DNA from: Clostridium estertheticum subsp. estertheticum
Lineage (GTDB): Bacteria; Bacillota; Clostridia; Clostridiales; Clostridiaceae
Length of the DNA stretch: 64,000 bases
Assembly (NCBI RefSeq): GCF_001877035.1
Contig: NZ_CP015756.1
Coordinates: forward strand, 4,207,001 to 4,271,000
Direction: 5' to 3'
In this document: positions 6,481-14,754 of the stretch, one piece after another
Numbering within the stretch: position 1 is the first letter of the stretch
Layout of the letters: each line of letters opens with the position of its first letter
Notes under the pieces: model-generated
Seen by the model: the letters and a program-made list of their open reading frames with translations, nothing else
Told to the model about the DNA's origin: nothing
Databases searched by the model: none
Program-made: the position numbers and the translations under genes

Positions 6481-7473
6481 CTATACTGTTATATTAAACA
6501 AATTACAAAGTTTATTTTTATTTAAGTCCTTTCCTATTAAACATACCCTCCCTGTATAGTCAGGGGCTATGCTCTTAACCTCAATCTCTCCATGAACATA
6601 ATCAAATTGCAACCATTTTTGGTTATCACTCTGAACAATCCCCTTGCCTCTTAGAATAAACCCATAAACCTTATCATTTTCAATCTTCTTCATAATTTTC
6701 TTTAATTCTTCTGCCTTATATGAATTAAGAGTTTCAACTCCCCAAACTTCAAAAATTTCATCAGCATTATGGTTATGAGTATTATTCTCTCCAGCTTTAC
6801 TCACTTTTCCATAGGTTATTCCATTTATTAAGAAGTTCTTAGCACTTTTTATCTGTCTTTCTATTGATACTGAGTCACTTTGCTCTGCAACACCTATTAT
6901 AGTATTAGCATTCATACTAACCAGCGGTGTTGTTACTATATTACATTTACTATTTAATTTACGTATTGATTTAACAACAGCCTCTATCTTATTCCTATCA
7001 GATTTTTCTGTTCTACTTAAAATAATGGTCTTTGCATGTTCTATCTGATTTTTATAAAACTCACCAAAGTTAGTTATGTATGTTTCATACTTTGATATGT
7101 CTACAATCGTTATAATCATATTAATCACTATTAGATTTTTCAATTTTGCTGCATCACATGCTTTAATAACATCTGAGAGTTTCCCAACTCCAGACGGTTC
7201 TATAATTATTCTGTCTGGTTTGTATTTTGTTATAACCTCTTCAATAGCTTTTCCAAATTCACCTTTAAGAGTACAACATATACATCCTGAATTAATTTCT
7301 TTTACTTTGGCATTTGATTTTTTAAACAAACTTCCATCAATACCAATCTCACCAAACTCATTTTCTATTATAACTAGATTTTCGCTATACAATTTCTCCT
7401 CAAGCAGCTTTTTTATTAAAGTTGTTTTACCAGCTCCTAAAAATCCTGAAATTATATCAACCTTTGTTTTCAT
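6481..7473 (-). CDS. COG0523 (CobW/YciC/ZagA-like) metal-chaperone GTPase
   Basis: 330 aa. Walker A GFLGAGKT (10-17), the metal-binding motif GCICC (63-67), Walker B IIIEPSG, a CobW C-terminal domain from about 230, and a His-rich stretch (NNTHNHNADE) before it. These are the marks of the COG0523 subgroup that binds Zn(II) and delivers it to client enzymes under zinc limitation. It leads a run with the fusion permease, YcgQ-like and DUF2809 genes and sits next to znuB-znuC. A 33-bp inverted repeat upstream, similar to that before znuA, suggests a common zinc repressor. A nitrile hydratase or cobalamin role (true CobW) is less likely given this neighbourhood. Ribosome site AGGAGG. Confidence 0.88.
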   Translation of the reverse strand: MKTKVDIISGFLGAGKTTLIKKLLEEKLYSENLVIIENEFGEIGIDGSLFKKSNAKVKEINSGCICCTLKGEFGKAIEEVITKYKPDRIIIEPSGVGKLSDVIKACDAAKLKNLIVINMIITIVDISKYETYITNFGEFYKNQIEHAKTIILSRTEKSDRNKIEAVVKSIRKLNSKCNIVTTPLVSMNANTIIGVAEQSDSVSIERQIKSAKNFLINGITYGKVSKAGENNTHNHNADEIFEVWGVETLNSYKAEELKKIMKKIENDKVYGFILRGKGIVQSDNQKWLQFDYVHGEIEVKSIAPDYTGRVCLIGKDLNKNKLCNLFNITV

Positions 7474-7533
7474 TTTTTTATTCCTCCTAAAAGTAAAATC
7501 TTACTTATTATCTTAATAGATTAGAATGTGCTA

Positions 7534-7571
7534 CAAAAATAGATGTATTTATTAAACATATCTATTTTTGC
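7534..7571. terminator. hairpin in the znuB-to-COG0523 spacer, terminator or leader attenuator
   Basis: Arms CAAAAATAGAT and ATCTATTTTTG on either side of a 16-base loop, with T-runs on both strands. On the minus strand it lies after znuB but also between the putative operator and the COG0523 start. It could end znuCB transcription or attenuate the COG0523 transcript; the sequence does not decide between them. Confidence 0.55.
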
Positions 7572-7575
7572 CATT

Positions 7576-7608
7576 CAATATAAATGCAAGCCATTTGCAT
7601 TTATATTG
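7576..7608. promoter_or_regulatory. 33-bp inverted repeat, probable zinc-repressor (Zur-type) operator
   Basis: CAATATAAATGCAA and TTGCATTTATATTG are perfect 14-bp arms around a 5-bp centre. A minus-strand TATAAT (7610-7615) borders it, so a bound repressor would cover the transcription start. Its core reads ATGCAAATGGCTTGCA on the minus strand, and almost the same core, ATGCAAATGGTTTGCA, is found before znuA at 9276-9291. Sharing between a COG0523 operon and znu genes is what a zinc repressor would need; no zur gene is in the window. Confidence 0.75.
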
Positions 7609-7669
7609 TATTATATGTTAAAAAAATTCAATTTATTATCAATTTTATTTAAAAATATCTCTTGGCAAT

Positions 7670-8485
7670 TTATTTTACAACGCTTTTTGATAATAATAAA
7701 CCTACCTTTTTTATTAATATAACTAATGCAAGTAATGCAACTGAAATCAACGCAGTTATGCCTCCAGGCGCACAATTCATATAATAAGAAATAAATAGTG
7801 ACAAGAGTATGTCTATAACACTAAAGAGTACTGAGTATAAAAGAGTCGATTTAAACCCTTTCCCTAGTTGCATTGCTGTAGCAACAGGCAAAGCAATCAT
7901 TGAGCTTAAAACCAGTACCCCAACAATTCTCATAGAAACAGATATTGTCGCAGCAACTAATATAGCAAAAATGTAATTGATTAATTTAACATTTATTCTC
8001 CCAACTTTTGCTGCTTCTTCATCAAAAGCTATAATAACAAGTTTATTATATAATATTATTAAGGTTAGAATTGATACAAGACTTAATGCTAATACGGCAT
8101 ATAAATCATCTCTTGTTACAGTTAATACACTTCCAAATAGAAATGAATTTACATTTGCATGTAATTCCCCAGAACTCATGATAGTAATAGCTATTCCAAC
8201 ACTTAAAGACAGAACTACAACAAGTATTAGCTCAGCATATTTTTTAAAATAATCTCTTAAAAATTCAATTAAAAGTCCACAAAATGATGTAAATACGAAT
8301 GAACTTATTATAGGATTTTTGTTAAATAGAAGCCCAATTGCAACCCCAGCAAGAGAAGCATGAGCTAAAGTATCACCAATCATTGAGTATCTTCTCAGTA
8401 CTAAGAAAAACCCAATGCATGGACAAAGTATAGAAATTAATATAGAAATCATAAAAGCATTTTGCATAAAGCTATACTGAAACAT
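7670..8485 (-). CDS. znuB: ZnuB-type zinc ABC transporter permease
   Basis: 271 aa, ABC-3 family integral membrane protein with about eight hydrophobic segments. The N-terminal ILCPCIGFFLVLRRYSMIGDTLAHASLAGVA is split by the family's typical RR-SMIGD-L-H motif, and the C-terminal half has RIVGVLVLSSMIALPVATAMQ. In this family a dimer of the permease moves Zn(II) (or Mn(II)) delivered by the ZnuA lipoprotein. It overlaps znuC by 14 bp, so the two are translationally coupled. Zinc is preferred over manganese because of the COG0523 neighbours and the shared operator, not because of a residue in this protein. Confidence 0.88.
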   Translation of the reverse strand: MFQYSFMQNAFMISILISILCPCIGFFLVLRRYSMIGDTLAHASLAGVAIGLLFNKNPIISSFVFTSFCGLLIEFLRDYFKKYAELILVVVLSLSVGIAITIMSSGELHANVNSFLFGSVLTVTRDDLYAVLALSLVSILTLIILYNKLVIIAFDEEAAKVGRINVKLINYIFAILVAATISVSMRIVGVLVLSSMIALPVATAMQLGKGFKSTLLYSVLFSVIDILLSLFISYYMNCAPGGITALISVALLALVILIKKVGLLLSKSVVK

Positions 8486-9155
8486 TAAATTCCTCCTCTT
8501 TGTTTGCTTTTAAAAATTCTTTAATATAAATATCAGGCGTGCATAAATGACCCTTTCCTTTTGATAGATGATAAATAAGGGAAGAATTACTCATAGCAGC
8601 ATTAAGATTATGCTCAATGGCGATAACGGTTATCTTATTATTTTTATTTAAGTCTCTAATTAAGCTATAAATCTCTTTTTGGCTAGTTACATCAATTCCT
8701 GTTGATGGCTCATCTAAAATTAATAAATCAGGATTTCCTAGCAATGCACGTACTATAAAAATCTTTTGACATTGACCCCCTGATAGTGTTCCTATTAGTG
8801 AATCCTTAAAATCGAGCATATTAATAGCCTCTAACCTCCTAGTTACTAAAGTCTTATCTTTTATTTTCAATACCTTTCTGTAGCAATTAAGCATCTCATA
8901 TACAGTAATAGGAAACTGTGAGTTTAGAAAATCAGACTTTTGAGGAACATAACCAATATTCTTATCAGAATTTACTATAGAACCCTTAGTAGGAGACAAA
9001 AAATTTAATATTAATTTTACAAGGGTACTTTTACCTGAGCCGTTATCACCTAATATCGATAGGTACTCTCCGTTATTTATAGTTAAACTAATGTCATTAA
9101 GAATATAGGGCGCCCCGCTTGTATAAGAAAAAAATAAATTATTAATTTGAATCAT
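8472..9155 (-). CDS. znuC: ZnuC-type zinc ABC transporter ATP-binding protein
   Basis: 227 aa. Walker A GDNGSGKST (36-44), Q-loop VPQKSD, ABC signature LSGGQ, Walker B LLILDEPSTG and the switch His in IAIEHNL are all present. It supplies ATP hydrolysis for ZnuB. First gene of znuC-znuB, divergent from znuA on the other side of a 162-bp spacer that contains the ATGCAAATGG operator. The ribosome site is GGAGG, 6 bases before the ATG. Length is normal for the short znuC branch, without the C-terminal extension of the proteobacterial form. Confidence 0.9.
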   Translation of the reverse strand: MIQINNLFFSYTSGAPYILNDISLTINNGEYLSILGDNGSGKSTLVKLILNFLSPTKGSIVNSDKNIGYVPQKSDFLNSQFPITVYEMLNCYRKVLKIKDKTLVTRRLEAINMLDFKDSLIGTLSGGQCQKIFIVRALLGNPDLLILDEPSTGIDVTSQKEIYSLIRDLNKNNKITVIAIEHNLNAAMSNSSLIYHLSKGKGHLCTPDIYIKEFLKANKEEEFNVSV

Positions 9156-9236
9156 AATTGTCCTCCAGTTTATATAGTTTTGTCACCTTATCAAAGCATT
9201 AATATACTAATTTGGAAAGAATTAAAGTTATTACTA

Positions 9237-9291
9237 TTGACAAAGGTGCCATTTATACTTATATTATAAGTGATAATGCAAATGGTTTGCA
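9237..9291 (+). promoter_or_regulatory. znuA promoter with zinc-repressor-like operator
   Basis: -35 TTGACA (9237-9242), a 17-bp spacer and -10 TATATT (9260-9265). TGCAAATGGTTTGCA (9277-9291), an inverted repeat with a 3-bp centre, lies just downstream of the expected start and matches the core of the operator at 7576-7608. On the minus strand TTGCAT, 18 bp and TATAAA may form the divergent znuC promoter, so one site could serve both directions. Confidence 0.72.
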
Positions 9292-9317
9292 AGCAGAAAA
9301 TTTAAGGAGCGATAAAA

Positions 9318-10232
9318 ATGTTTAAAAAAATGTCAATATTCATTTTACTTATTTGTACAATAGTAACCTTCACAGCTTGTGGTAGTAAGAAAACAGAAAC
9401 TACTACTGTAAAGACTCAAAACAAAGTAAAAGTTGTAGTTTCATTTAATGCAATGAGAGAAATTGCTACTGCCATAGGAAAAAATAAGGTTGATATAGTA
9501 ACCATGATCCCTAACGGTACCGAACCACATGATTTTGAGCCTAAGGCAAAGGATCTTGAAAGCTTAAGTACTGCTAAAATATTTGTGTATAATGGGTTTG
9601 GTATGGAATCTTGGGTGGATAAGGTTTTAAAATCTGTAGACAATAAAAATTTAATAACGGTTGAAGCATCAAAGGGTTCAACACCAATTGAAAATACAGA
9701 CTCAGCTGAAAAAGAAGAACACGGTCAATATGACCCCCATGTATGGATTAGTTTGAAAGGCGCAGAAAATCAAGCTAAAAATGTAAGGGATGCTTTAATA
9801 AAAACAGATTCATCTAATAAAGCTTATTATGAAAAAAATTATAATGATTTCGCTCTAAAGCTTGATACTCTTTACAATGAATACAACAAAAAATTTAAAA
9901 CCGTTAGTAACAAAAACTTTGTAACTGGCCATGCCGCTTTTGCATACCTTTGCAGAGACTTCGGACTAAAGCAAAACAGCGTAGAAAGCGTTTTTGCAGA
10001 AGGTGAACCCAGTGCTAAAAAGTTAAAAGAACTAACAGATTATTGTAAAAAGAATAAAATTAAGACTATATTTGTTGAGGATATGGTAAGCACGAAGGTT
10101 TCAGATGCTCTAGCTAAAGAAGTAGGTGCTAAAGTTGAAAAAATACACACCATAGAGAGTAAAGAAGATAATAAAGATTATCTAACGTGCATGAAAGAAA
10201 ACTTAGATATGATATATAACAGTTTGAAATAA
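9318..10232 (+). CDS. znuA: ZnuA-type zinc-binding lipoprotein
   Basis: 304 aa, cluster A-I metal-binding protein. A lipoprotein signal ends at FTAC (Cys21). The expected ligands are visible: His in NGTEPHDFEPKAKDL, His in YDPHVWIS, His in TGHAAFAYL and an acidic residue in TIFVEDMVS. The usual long His-rich loop of zinc-specific ZnuA is reduced to a short Glu/His piece (EKEEHGQYDPH), so specificity cannot be read from the loop. It is exported, lipid-anchored and delivers metal to ZnuB/ZnuC, encoded divergently. AAGGAG ribosome site and an operator-bearing promoter support the start. Confidence 0.9.
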   Translation: MFKKMSIFILLICTIVTFTACGSKKTETTTVKTQNKVKVVVSFNAMREIATAIGKNKVDIVTMIPNGTEPHDFEPKAKDLESLSTAKIFVYNGFGMESWVDKVLKSVDNKNLITVEASKGSTPIENTDSAEKEEHGQYDPHVWISLKGAENQAKNVRDALIKTDSSNKAYYEKNYNDFALKLDTLYNEYNKKFKTVSNKNFVTGHAAFAYLCRDFGLKQNSVESVFAEGEPSAKKLKELTDYCKKNKIKTIFVEDMVSTKVSDALAKEVGAKVEKIHTIESKEDNKDYLTCMKENLDMIYNSLK

Positions 10233-10235
10233 ATA

Positions 10236-10262
10236 GGTGCCACCCATGTGTCAAGTGGCACC
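10236..10262. repeat. GC-rich hairpin GGTGCCAC...GTGGCACC
   Basis: Perfect 8-bp arms around an 11-base loop, starting 4 bp after the znuA stop. It is far richer in GC than its surroundings and has no T-run, so it is not a typical terminator; a separate terminator follows. It may be a copy of a small dispersed palindrome or protect the znuA mRNA 3' end. Confidence 0.6.
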
Positions 10263-10274
10263 CAAATGTTTATT

Positions 10275-10308
10275 AATAGCCTATTGGATAAAACCTGTGG
10301 GCTATTTT
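10275..10308 (+). terminator. rho-independent terminator after znuA
   Basis: AATAGCC and GGCTATT enclose a loop that can pair further, followed by TTTTT. It ends the plus-strand znuA transcript before the convergent btuD-like gene. Confidence 0.75.
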
Positions 10309-10333
10309 TTATATTGATCATAGAATTTTTATA

Positions 10334-11098
10334 CTAAAAAAGCATAATAAAAGTCTTTGCAGTTCTAGGATTCTTAGTTATATACACCTCTAATCCATAA
10401 ACCTGCTTAAGTATATCTTTTGTTAATACTTCCTCTGGAATTCCCTCTTTGTAAACTCCACAATCATACATTAGTATCATATGATCGCAATATGCAGCCG
10501 CTATATTCAAATCATGTAATACTGCGATGATTGTAATTTTTTTATTTAAATTTAATTGTTTTAATTGATCCATTATTTCAATCTGGTGATGAATATCTAG
10601 GTGTGAAATGGGCTCATCTAAAAGTATTATCCCCGTTTCTTGCGCAATCGCTCTTGCAACTACCACTCGTTGTCGTTCTCCCCCACTTAATGTATTTATA
10701 CTTTTATCTCTAAGTTCCCAGGTGTTTGTCGCTTTCATAGCCTTCATGGCAATTTCCATGTCTTTTTCGCTTTCTGAGGAAAATCTAGAAATATGAGGCA
10801 TTCTTCCCATAAGAACTATATCTTGTACTGAGAAATCAAATTCTATCTCTGTACTTTGTAAAACCACAGCCATTTCCTTTGCTAACATCCTTGGTTTTAT
10901 TTGAGTTAATTCCTTTTCATTAATAATAATCTTCCCTTTATCACTATGGAGTGATTTAGCTAGTAATCTCAAAAGTGTAGTCTTACCAGATCCATTTGGT
11001 CCTAGAATCGTATAAAATTTACCACTTTCAAATTTTATATTAATGTTCCTTAATACTTCTTGTTCAAAAGAAAAACTCATATTATTTATTTCTATCAT
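10334..11098 (-). CDS. btuD: ABC transporter ATP-binding protein, BtuD/FecE type (probable cobalamin uptake)
   Basis: 254 aa. Walker A GPNGSGKTT (34-42), signature LSGGERQRV, Walker B IILLDEPISHLD and switch His in AVLHDLN. It belongs to the FecE/BtuD/FhuC group that powers vitamin B12, heme and Fe-siderophore importers. The substrate is inferred as cobalamin because the three-gene unit is the downstream part of an operon headed by a cobalamin riboswitch. It abuts the permease gene with no gap. An iron-chelate function would be the alternative for the same family. Confidence 0.85.
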   Translation of the reverse strand: MIEINNMSFSFEQEVLRNINIKFESGKFYTILGPNGSGKTTLLRLLAKSLHSDKGKIIINEKELTQIKPRMLAKEMAVVLQSTEIEFDFSVQDIVLMGRMPHISRFSSESEKDMEIAMKAMKATNTWELRDKSINTLSGGERQRVVVARAIAQETGIILLDEPISHLDIHHQIEIMDQLKQLNLNKKITIIAVLHDLNIAAAYCDHMILMYDCGVYKEGIPEEVLTKDILKQVYGLEVYITKNPRTAKTFIMLF

Positions 11099-12151
11099 CT
11101 AAATCGCCTTCTTCTTGGTTTTATATAATAAATACACAAAAAATGGGACTCCAAAAATTGAAGTAATAATTCCAACCGGTATTTCTGAAGGTGGCACTAC
11201 AACCCTTGCGAGAGTATCACACATTATCAAAAATATAGCTCCACCAAGTGCAGAAAATGGTATGACTATCCTATTGTCAGATCCAAATATCATTCTAATA
11301 GCATGAGGCACTATAAGCCCTACAAAGCCAATTATCCCACTTACAGCTACAACTGCCGCCACCATTAATGTACTTATCACAAATATATATTTTTTAAACC
11401 CGTTTACATCTATACCAAGGCTTCTTGCACTATCTTCTCCAAGCATCATAACATTTAAATCTCTTGAAAATATTGATATAAATAGGATTGATGGGACTAC
11501 TATAACAAATAGTAGAATCACCTCATCCCAATTAGCTGTAGAGAAGCTCCCCATAGTCCACATAACTATCTCTTCAATGTTTTCTCTGTTAAATGTCATC
11601 ATTAATGAAATAACCGAGGATAATAAATAATTTAGAGCAACACCCGCAAGTAGCAGAGTGGTAACTGGGACCTTTGTACCAACTCTAGCAATATTGTATA
11701 CCAAAAATGTAGTTATTATAGCACCAATAAACGCACTAAATGCTATCATGCTCATTCCAAAAATATGAATATTCTTAAGGAAAACCATAGTTATAGTGGC
11801 TCCAAGTGCCGCCCCAGATGAAACTCCGAGAACAAATGGGTCTGCCATTGGGTTTTTAAAAATGCCCTGAAAAGAAGTACCAACTACTGAAAGTGATGCT
11901 CCTACAAGGCATGATAAAAGTATTCTAGGAAGTCTTAAATTTAACATTATGATCACAGATGTAGACTTAATTCCATCTAACGCCACAAAATTTTTTAATA
12001 TGGGAATTTTGCTTATTACAATAAATACTGCCTGCTTAAAAGAAATATCCGCCACTCCAACATTTGCCGAAGCAATTATTACAATTAGGAGCAAAAACAA
12101 TCCCATTATAAAAACTCTTCTATAAAAATTCTTCTTTTCTATAAACGTCAT
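11099..12151 (-). CDS. btuC: ABC transporter permease, FecCD/BtuC family (probable cobalamin uptake)
   Basis: 350 aa with about ten hydrophobic segments. The motifs LRLPRILLSCLVGASLSVVG near residue 75 and GFVGLIVPHAIRMIFGSD near residue 270 are the typical FecCD signatures, the second being the cytoplasmic coupling region for the ATPase. It should form the membrane pore of a B12 importer with the ATPase downstream and the lipoprotein upstream. Ribosome site AAGGAG 10 bases before ATG 12151; 16-bp gap from btuF. Family membership is certain; the substrate rests on the riboswitch. Confidence 0.87.
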   Translation of the reverse strand: MTFIEKKNFYRRVFIMGLFLLLIVIIASANVGVADISFKQAVFIVISKIPILKNFVALDGIKSTSVIIMLNLRLPRILLSCLVGASLSVVGTSFQGIFKNPMADPFVLGVSSGAALGATITMVFLKNIHIFGMSMIAFSAFIGAIITTFLVYNIARVGTKVPVTTLLLAGVALNYLLSSVISLMMTFNRENIEEIVMWTMGSFSTANWDEVILLFVIVVPSILFISIFSRDLNVMMLGEDSARSLGIDVNGFKKYIFVISTLMVAAVVAVSGIIGFVGLIVPHAIRMIFGSDNRIVIPFSALGGAIFLIMCDTLARVVVPPSEIPVGIITSIFGVPFFVYLLYKTKKKAI

Positions 12152-12167
12152 GGCAAAGCAACTCCTT

Positions 12168-13112
12168 TTATTTGAAAAGTTCAGGATGAATTAATTTAGC
12201 AATTGCTTCTAGACCATCTGCAAGTCTTGGTCCCTGCCTAGTAATAATATTCTCATCAACCTCTAATAGTTTTCCACTTTTTACTGCTTTTAAATCTTTG
12301 TACCCATTTGTAGCTTCTATGCCTTTTTTCGAACCATACAACTTTGAGCATATTAGTACATCAGGATTTTTTTCTACCAGCTTTTCTACACTGTATTTCC
12401 AACCCACTACATCCTTCGCAGCATTTTCTCCACCAGCCATATCAATCATATTACCTATAAATGTATCTTTACCTGCTGTGAAATCACCACTTTTACCGAA
12501 ACCCGCTACATAGTAAACTGTAGGTTTTTTAGCACCTTTTACCTTCTTAGTTACATCTGCAACCTTCTTTTGCATAGCTGATATTATTGACAACGCTTTA
12601 TCACTTGCATTTACAATTTGGCCAAGTTTTGACATGGTATCATATACACCAGTAAAATTTTCTTCACCATAAAGCACTATAACCTTTATATTAAGCTCCT
12701 CTAATTTTTTAATAACATTCTTATCAAAATGAGTCGATGCTATTACTACATCAGGTTTTAACTCTACAATCTTTTCTATATTTGGTTTTAATAAATCACC
12801 AACAGATGTAACCTTATTGGCCTTAGCTGGATAATTATCATAATCACTTCTACCAACTAGACTTGTACCTTTACCAAGGGCGTATATTCCCTCTGTTATA
12901 TTTGGCGCAATTGCAATAATCCTTTTAGGTTCTTTTTCAATAGTAATTGTTCTATTATATGAATCAACCACCTTTAGTGGATAAGTTACAGCACTTGTTG
13001 CTTTTTTAGTAGTATTTTGTCCATTATTAATAACTCCACTGTTGCCACATGCACTTAGAACAAAACAAAAAACAGCTAAAACTATAGTTATTATATTTTT
13101 TCTTTTAAACAT
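12168..13112 (-). CDS. btuF: ABC transporter substrate-binding lipoprotein, BtuF type
   Basis: 314 aa. Lipoprotein signal ending at LSAC (Cys22), a Thr/Asn-rich linker, then a periplasmic_binding_2 (PF01497) domain: PKRIIAIAPNITEGIYALG, the inter-lobe helix region and a C-terminal ITRQGPRLADGLEAIAKLIHP. The YDNYPAKANKVTSVGD segment is typical of the BtuF/FecB branch. It captures the ligand outside the cell for BtuC/BtuD. It comes after the small HTH gene and the cobalamin riboswitch, which indicates cobalamin or cobinamide as substrate. Confidence 0.87.
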   Translation of the reverse strand: MFKRKNIITIVLAVFCFVLSACGNSGVINNGQNTTKKATSAVTYPLKVVDSYNRTITIEKEPKRIIAIAPNITEGIYALGKGTSLVGRSDYDNYPAKANKVTSVGDLLKPNIEKIVELKPDVVIASTHFDKNVIKKLEELNIKVIVLYGEENFTGVYDTMSKLGQIVNASDKALSIISAMQKKVADVTKKVKGAKKPTVYYVAGFGKSGDFTAGKDTFIGNMIDMAGGENAAKDVVGWKYSVEKLVEKNPDVLICSKLYGSKKGIEATNGYKDLKAVKSGKLLEVDENIITRQGPRLADGLEAIAKLIHPELFK

Positions 13113-13191
13113 AAAAAACCTCCATAATAATTAATTTTCTATAAAAATAAGCCACCTAATCATTTTAAATATAAAATTTAATACTCTTTTT

Positions 13192-13374
13192 TCATTTTAG
13201 GATTAGATTATGTTTTTTCATTTTATATTGAAGATCTTGTCTTGAAATGCCCAAGTTCCTTGAAGTTTTGCTAACATTATTTTCGTTTTTTTTAAGTGTT
13301 TTTTCAATGATTTGCTTCTCAATATTAGATATATAACTATTTAACTCAAACTTTTCATCTAAATTTATAACCAT
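13192..13374 (-). CDS. small stand-alone Fis-type helix-turn-helix protein
   Basis: Only 60 aa. Residues 17-60 are a Fis/HTH_8 domain (IEKQIIEKTLKKNENNVSKT then LGISRQDLQYKMKKH), nearly identical in pattern to the C-terminal DNA-binding domain of NtrC/RocR-type sigma-54 activators. No AAA+ or sensor domain is present upstream, where a cobalamin riboswitch begins instead. A very strong ribosome site (GGGGAGG) 9 bases before the ATG argues that it is expressed. It is the first gene after the riboswitch and lies 79 bp before btuF, so it should be B12-repressed. Either a mini-regulator or a surviving fragment of a larger activator; its targets are unknown. Confidence 0.75.
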   Translation of the reverse strand: MVINLDEKFELNSYISNIEKQIIEKTLKKNENNVSKTSRNLGISRQDLQYKMKKHNLILK

Positions 13375-13415
13375 ATATTATAAAACCTCCCCTATCTCTC
13401 GTAGAGTTAATTGTA

Positions 13416-13563
13416 TATAATTACGGTAAGGTATTCTGACTTAAGATTCATTGCCCATGCTACCTTCCCAGTTTCCCAGTGGTTTTTGTGCATAGGCTCT
13501 TCTTTTACAGCGGCGGGACCGTGCAGGACTTTCACCTATCTTCCCTTTTTAAACGTAATTATA
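13416..13563 (-). ncRNA. cobalamin riboswitch controlling the HTH-btuFCD operon
   Basis: On the minus strand the conserved B12-aptamer elements follow in order: GGTGAAAGTCCTGCACGGTC, CCGCCGCTGT, then CCACTGGGAAACTGGGAAGG and the 3' AAGTCAGAATACC. A P1 stem closes it: CGTAATTATA (13554-13563) with TATAATTACG (13416-13425). No terminator hairpin follows; within 35 bases comes CTCTACGAGAG and directly the GGGGAGG ribosome site of the HTH gene, so I infer translational control. High cobalamin should shut off uptake. Confidence 0.95.
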
Positions 13564-13614
13564 TTTTAAATCATTCTTATAAACATAACTAATTATATGA
13601 ATATCCGAAAAAAA

Positions 13615-13938
13615 TTACTTAGTTTTATTATCCCGATTTTCTTTTTTAGTTCTCTCTACAAATCTTCCTAGAAAAAAGAAAAGAACACCAACTCCAATAC
13701 CGGTCTGTAGACAAAAGAGTAAACTCTCAATTTCGCCTGGTAACTCTCCGCCAATCAAAGTTTCCATAATAGGCGTAGCCCAGGGCTTATAATCGGTACC
13801 TGTAATCTGCGAAACTACTTTGCTGCCTGCATCATCTGATCCACCGAACTCAGCACCCTTTAACATAAATAATGGTATAAGGGCAATTAATGCAGCAATA
13901 ACTAATAAAATAATAACTTTTTTCTTCGTCTTTGTCAT
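13615..13938 (-). CDS. cbiN: CbiN, cobalt ECF transporter accessory membrane protein
   Basis: 107 aa with a membrane segment at each end (about 8-25 and 78-95) joined by an extracytoplasmic loop containing FGGSDDAGSKVVSQITG and YKPWATPIME, the typical CbiN pattern. CbiN helps load Co(II) into CbiM of the CbiMNQO energy-coupling-factor importer. Its ATG overlaps the cbiM stop codon by one base (TAATG), giving tight coupling, and it is the last gene of the riboswitch-controlled operon. Its length is normal for the family. Confidence 0.92.
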   Translation of the reverse strand: MTKTKKKVIILLVIAALIALIPLFMLKGAEFGGSDDAGSKVVSQITGTDYKPWATPIMETLIGGELPGEIESLLFCLQTGIGVGVLFFFLGRFVERTKKENRDNKTK

Positions 13939-14690
13939 TAATTATCACTTCCTTTTAGGAATTCAAGAACTGTCAATTCCGATTTTGCATATGTTTCAAG
14001 ACCTATAATAATAACAACGGTTAGAATACCTTCGATAATTGCAAGTGGTAGCTGTGTTGGTGCAAATACTGCAAGGAATTTGACTACTGATGAAGCAACG
14101 CCACCGTTTGCAGAAGGATATGCAAGTCCAAGCTCGACACTTGTTACACAATAGGTAAATATGTCACCAAATGATGCCGCAAGAAAAATGCCTACATGTT
14201 TATTGACTTTCAGTCTCTGGCATAATTTGTAGATTCCATAAGAAAGGATTGGACCTGCAATAGCCATAGAGAATGTATTAGCACCAAGAGTTGTTAGTCC
14301 TCCATGAGCAAGTAGAGTTGCCTGGAAAACCAATACAATAATCCCTAGAATACTGACTGCAGTAGGTCCAAATAAGATTGCTCCAAGTCCGGTACCAGTC
14401 ATATGTGAACAACTTCCTGTTACTGACGGAATTTTTAAAGATGAAAGCACAAAAATGAACGCTCCTGCCATAGCAAGAATAGTGATAGATTTACGGTTTT
14501 TGGACAATGTTCTCTTAATTGAAAAGTATCCTGCTACTAAGAATGGCATGCATATAACTCCCCACAAAATACAGAATTTTGGTGGCAGATACCCTTCCAT
14601 GATGTGCATTGCATTAGCTGCCGGAACTATTCCAAAAGTTACTCCAAAGAATGCAACAATAGCGACAATTTTCTTTTCCTTTTGATTCAT
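13938..14690 (-). CDS. cbiM: CbiM, substrate-binding membrane component of the cobalt ECF transporter
   Basis: 250 aa. A cleavable-looking N-terminus (to AANA) is followed by MHIMEGYLPP; in CbiM/NikM proteins the new N-terminal Met-His and a further His chelate the metal. Other family marks are SVTGSCSHMTGTGLGAILFGP and LLAHGGLTTLGANTFSMAIAGP, both inside membrane segments. Cobalt rather than nickel is inferred from the cobalamin riboswitch before the operon and from cbiN rather than a nikN-type partner. Gene order here is Q-O-M-N, not the usual M-N-Q-O. Confidence 0.94.
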   Translation of the reverse strand: MNQKEKKIVAIVAFFGVTFGIVPAANAMHIMEGYLPPKFCILWGVICMPFLVAGYFSIKRTLSKNRKSITILAMAGAFIFVLSSLKIPSVTGSCSHMTGTGLGAILFGPTAVSILGIIVLVFQATLLAHGGLTTLGANTFSMAIAGPILSYGIYKLCQRLKVNKHVGIFLAASFGDIFTYCVTSVELGLAYPSANGGVASSVVKFLAVFAPTQLPLAIIEGILTVVIIIGLETYAKSELTVLEFLKGSDN

Positions 14691-14754
14691 TTTATTTTTC
14701 CCCCTTATTTGTTTCTAATTTATATTAATTCGGTAAAACACCTAGAATAAACAA

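Noticed and set aside
7076-7516. 146-codon plus-strand open frame over the COG0523 gene
   Set aside because: Antisense shadow of a well-supported gene; no family resemblance.
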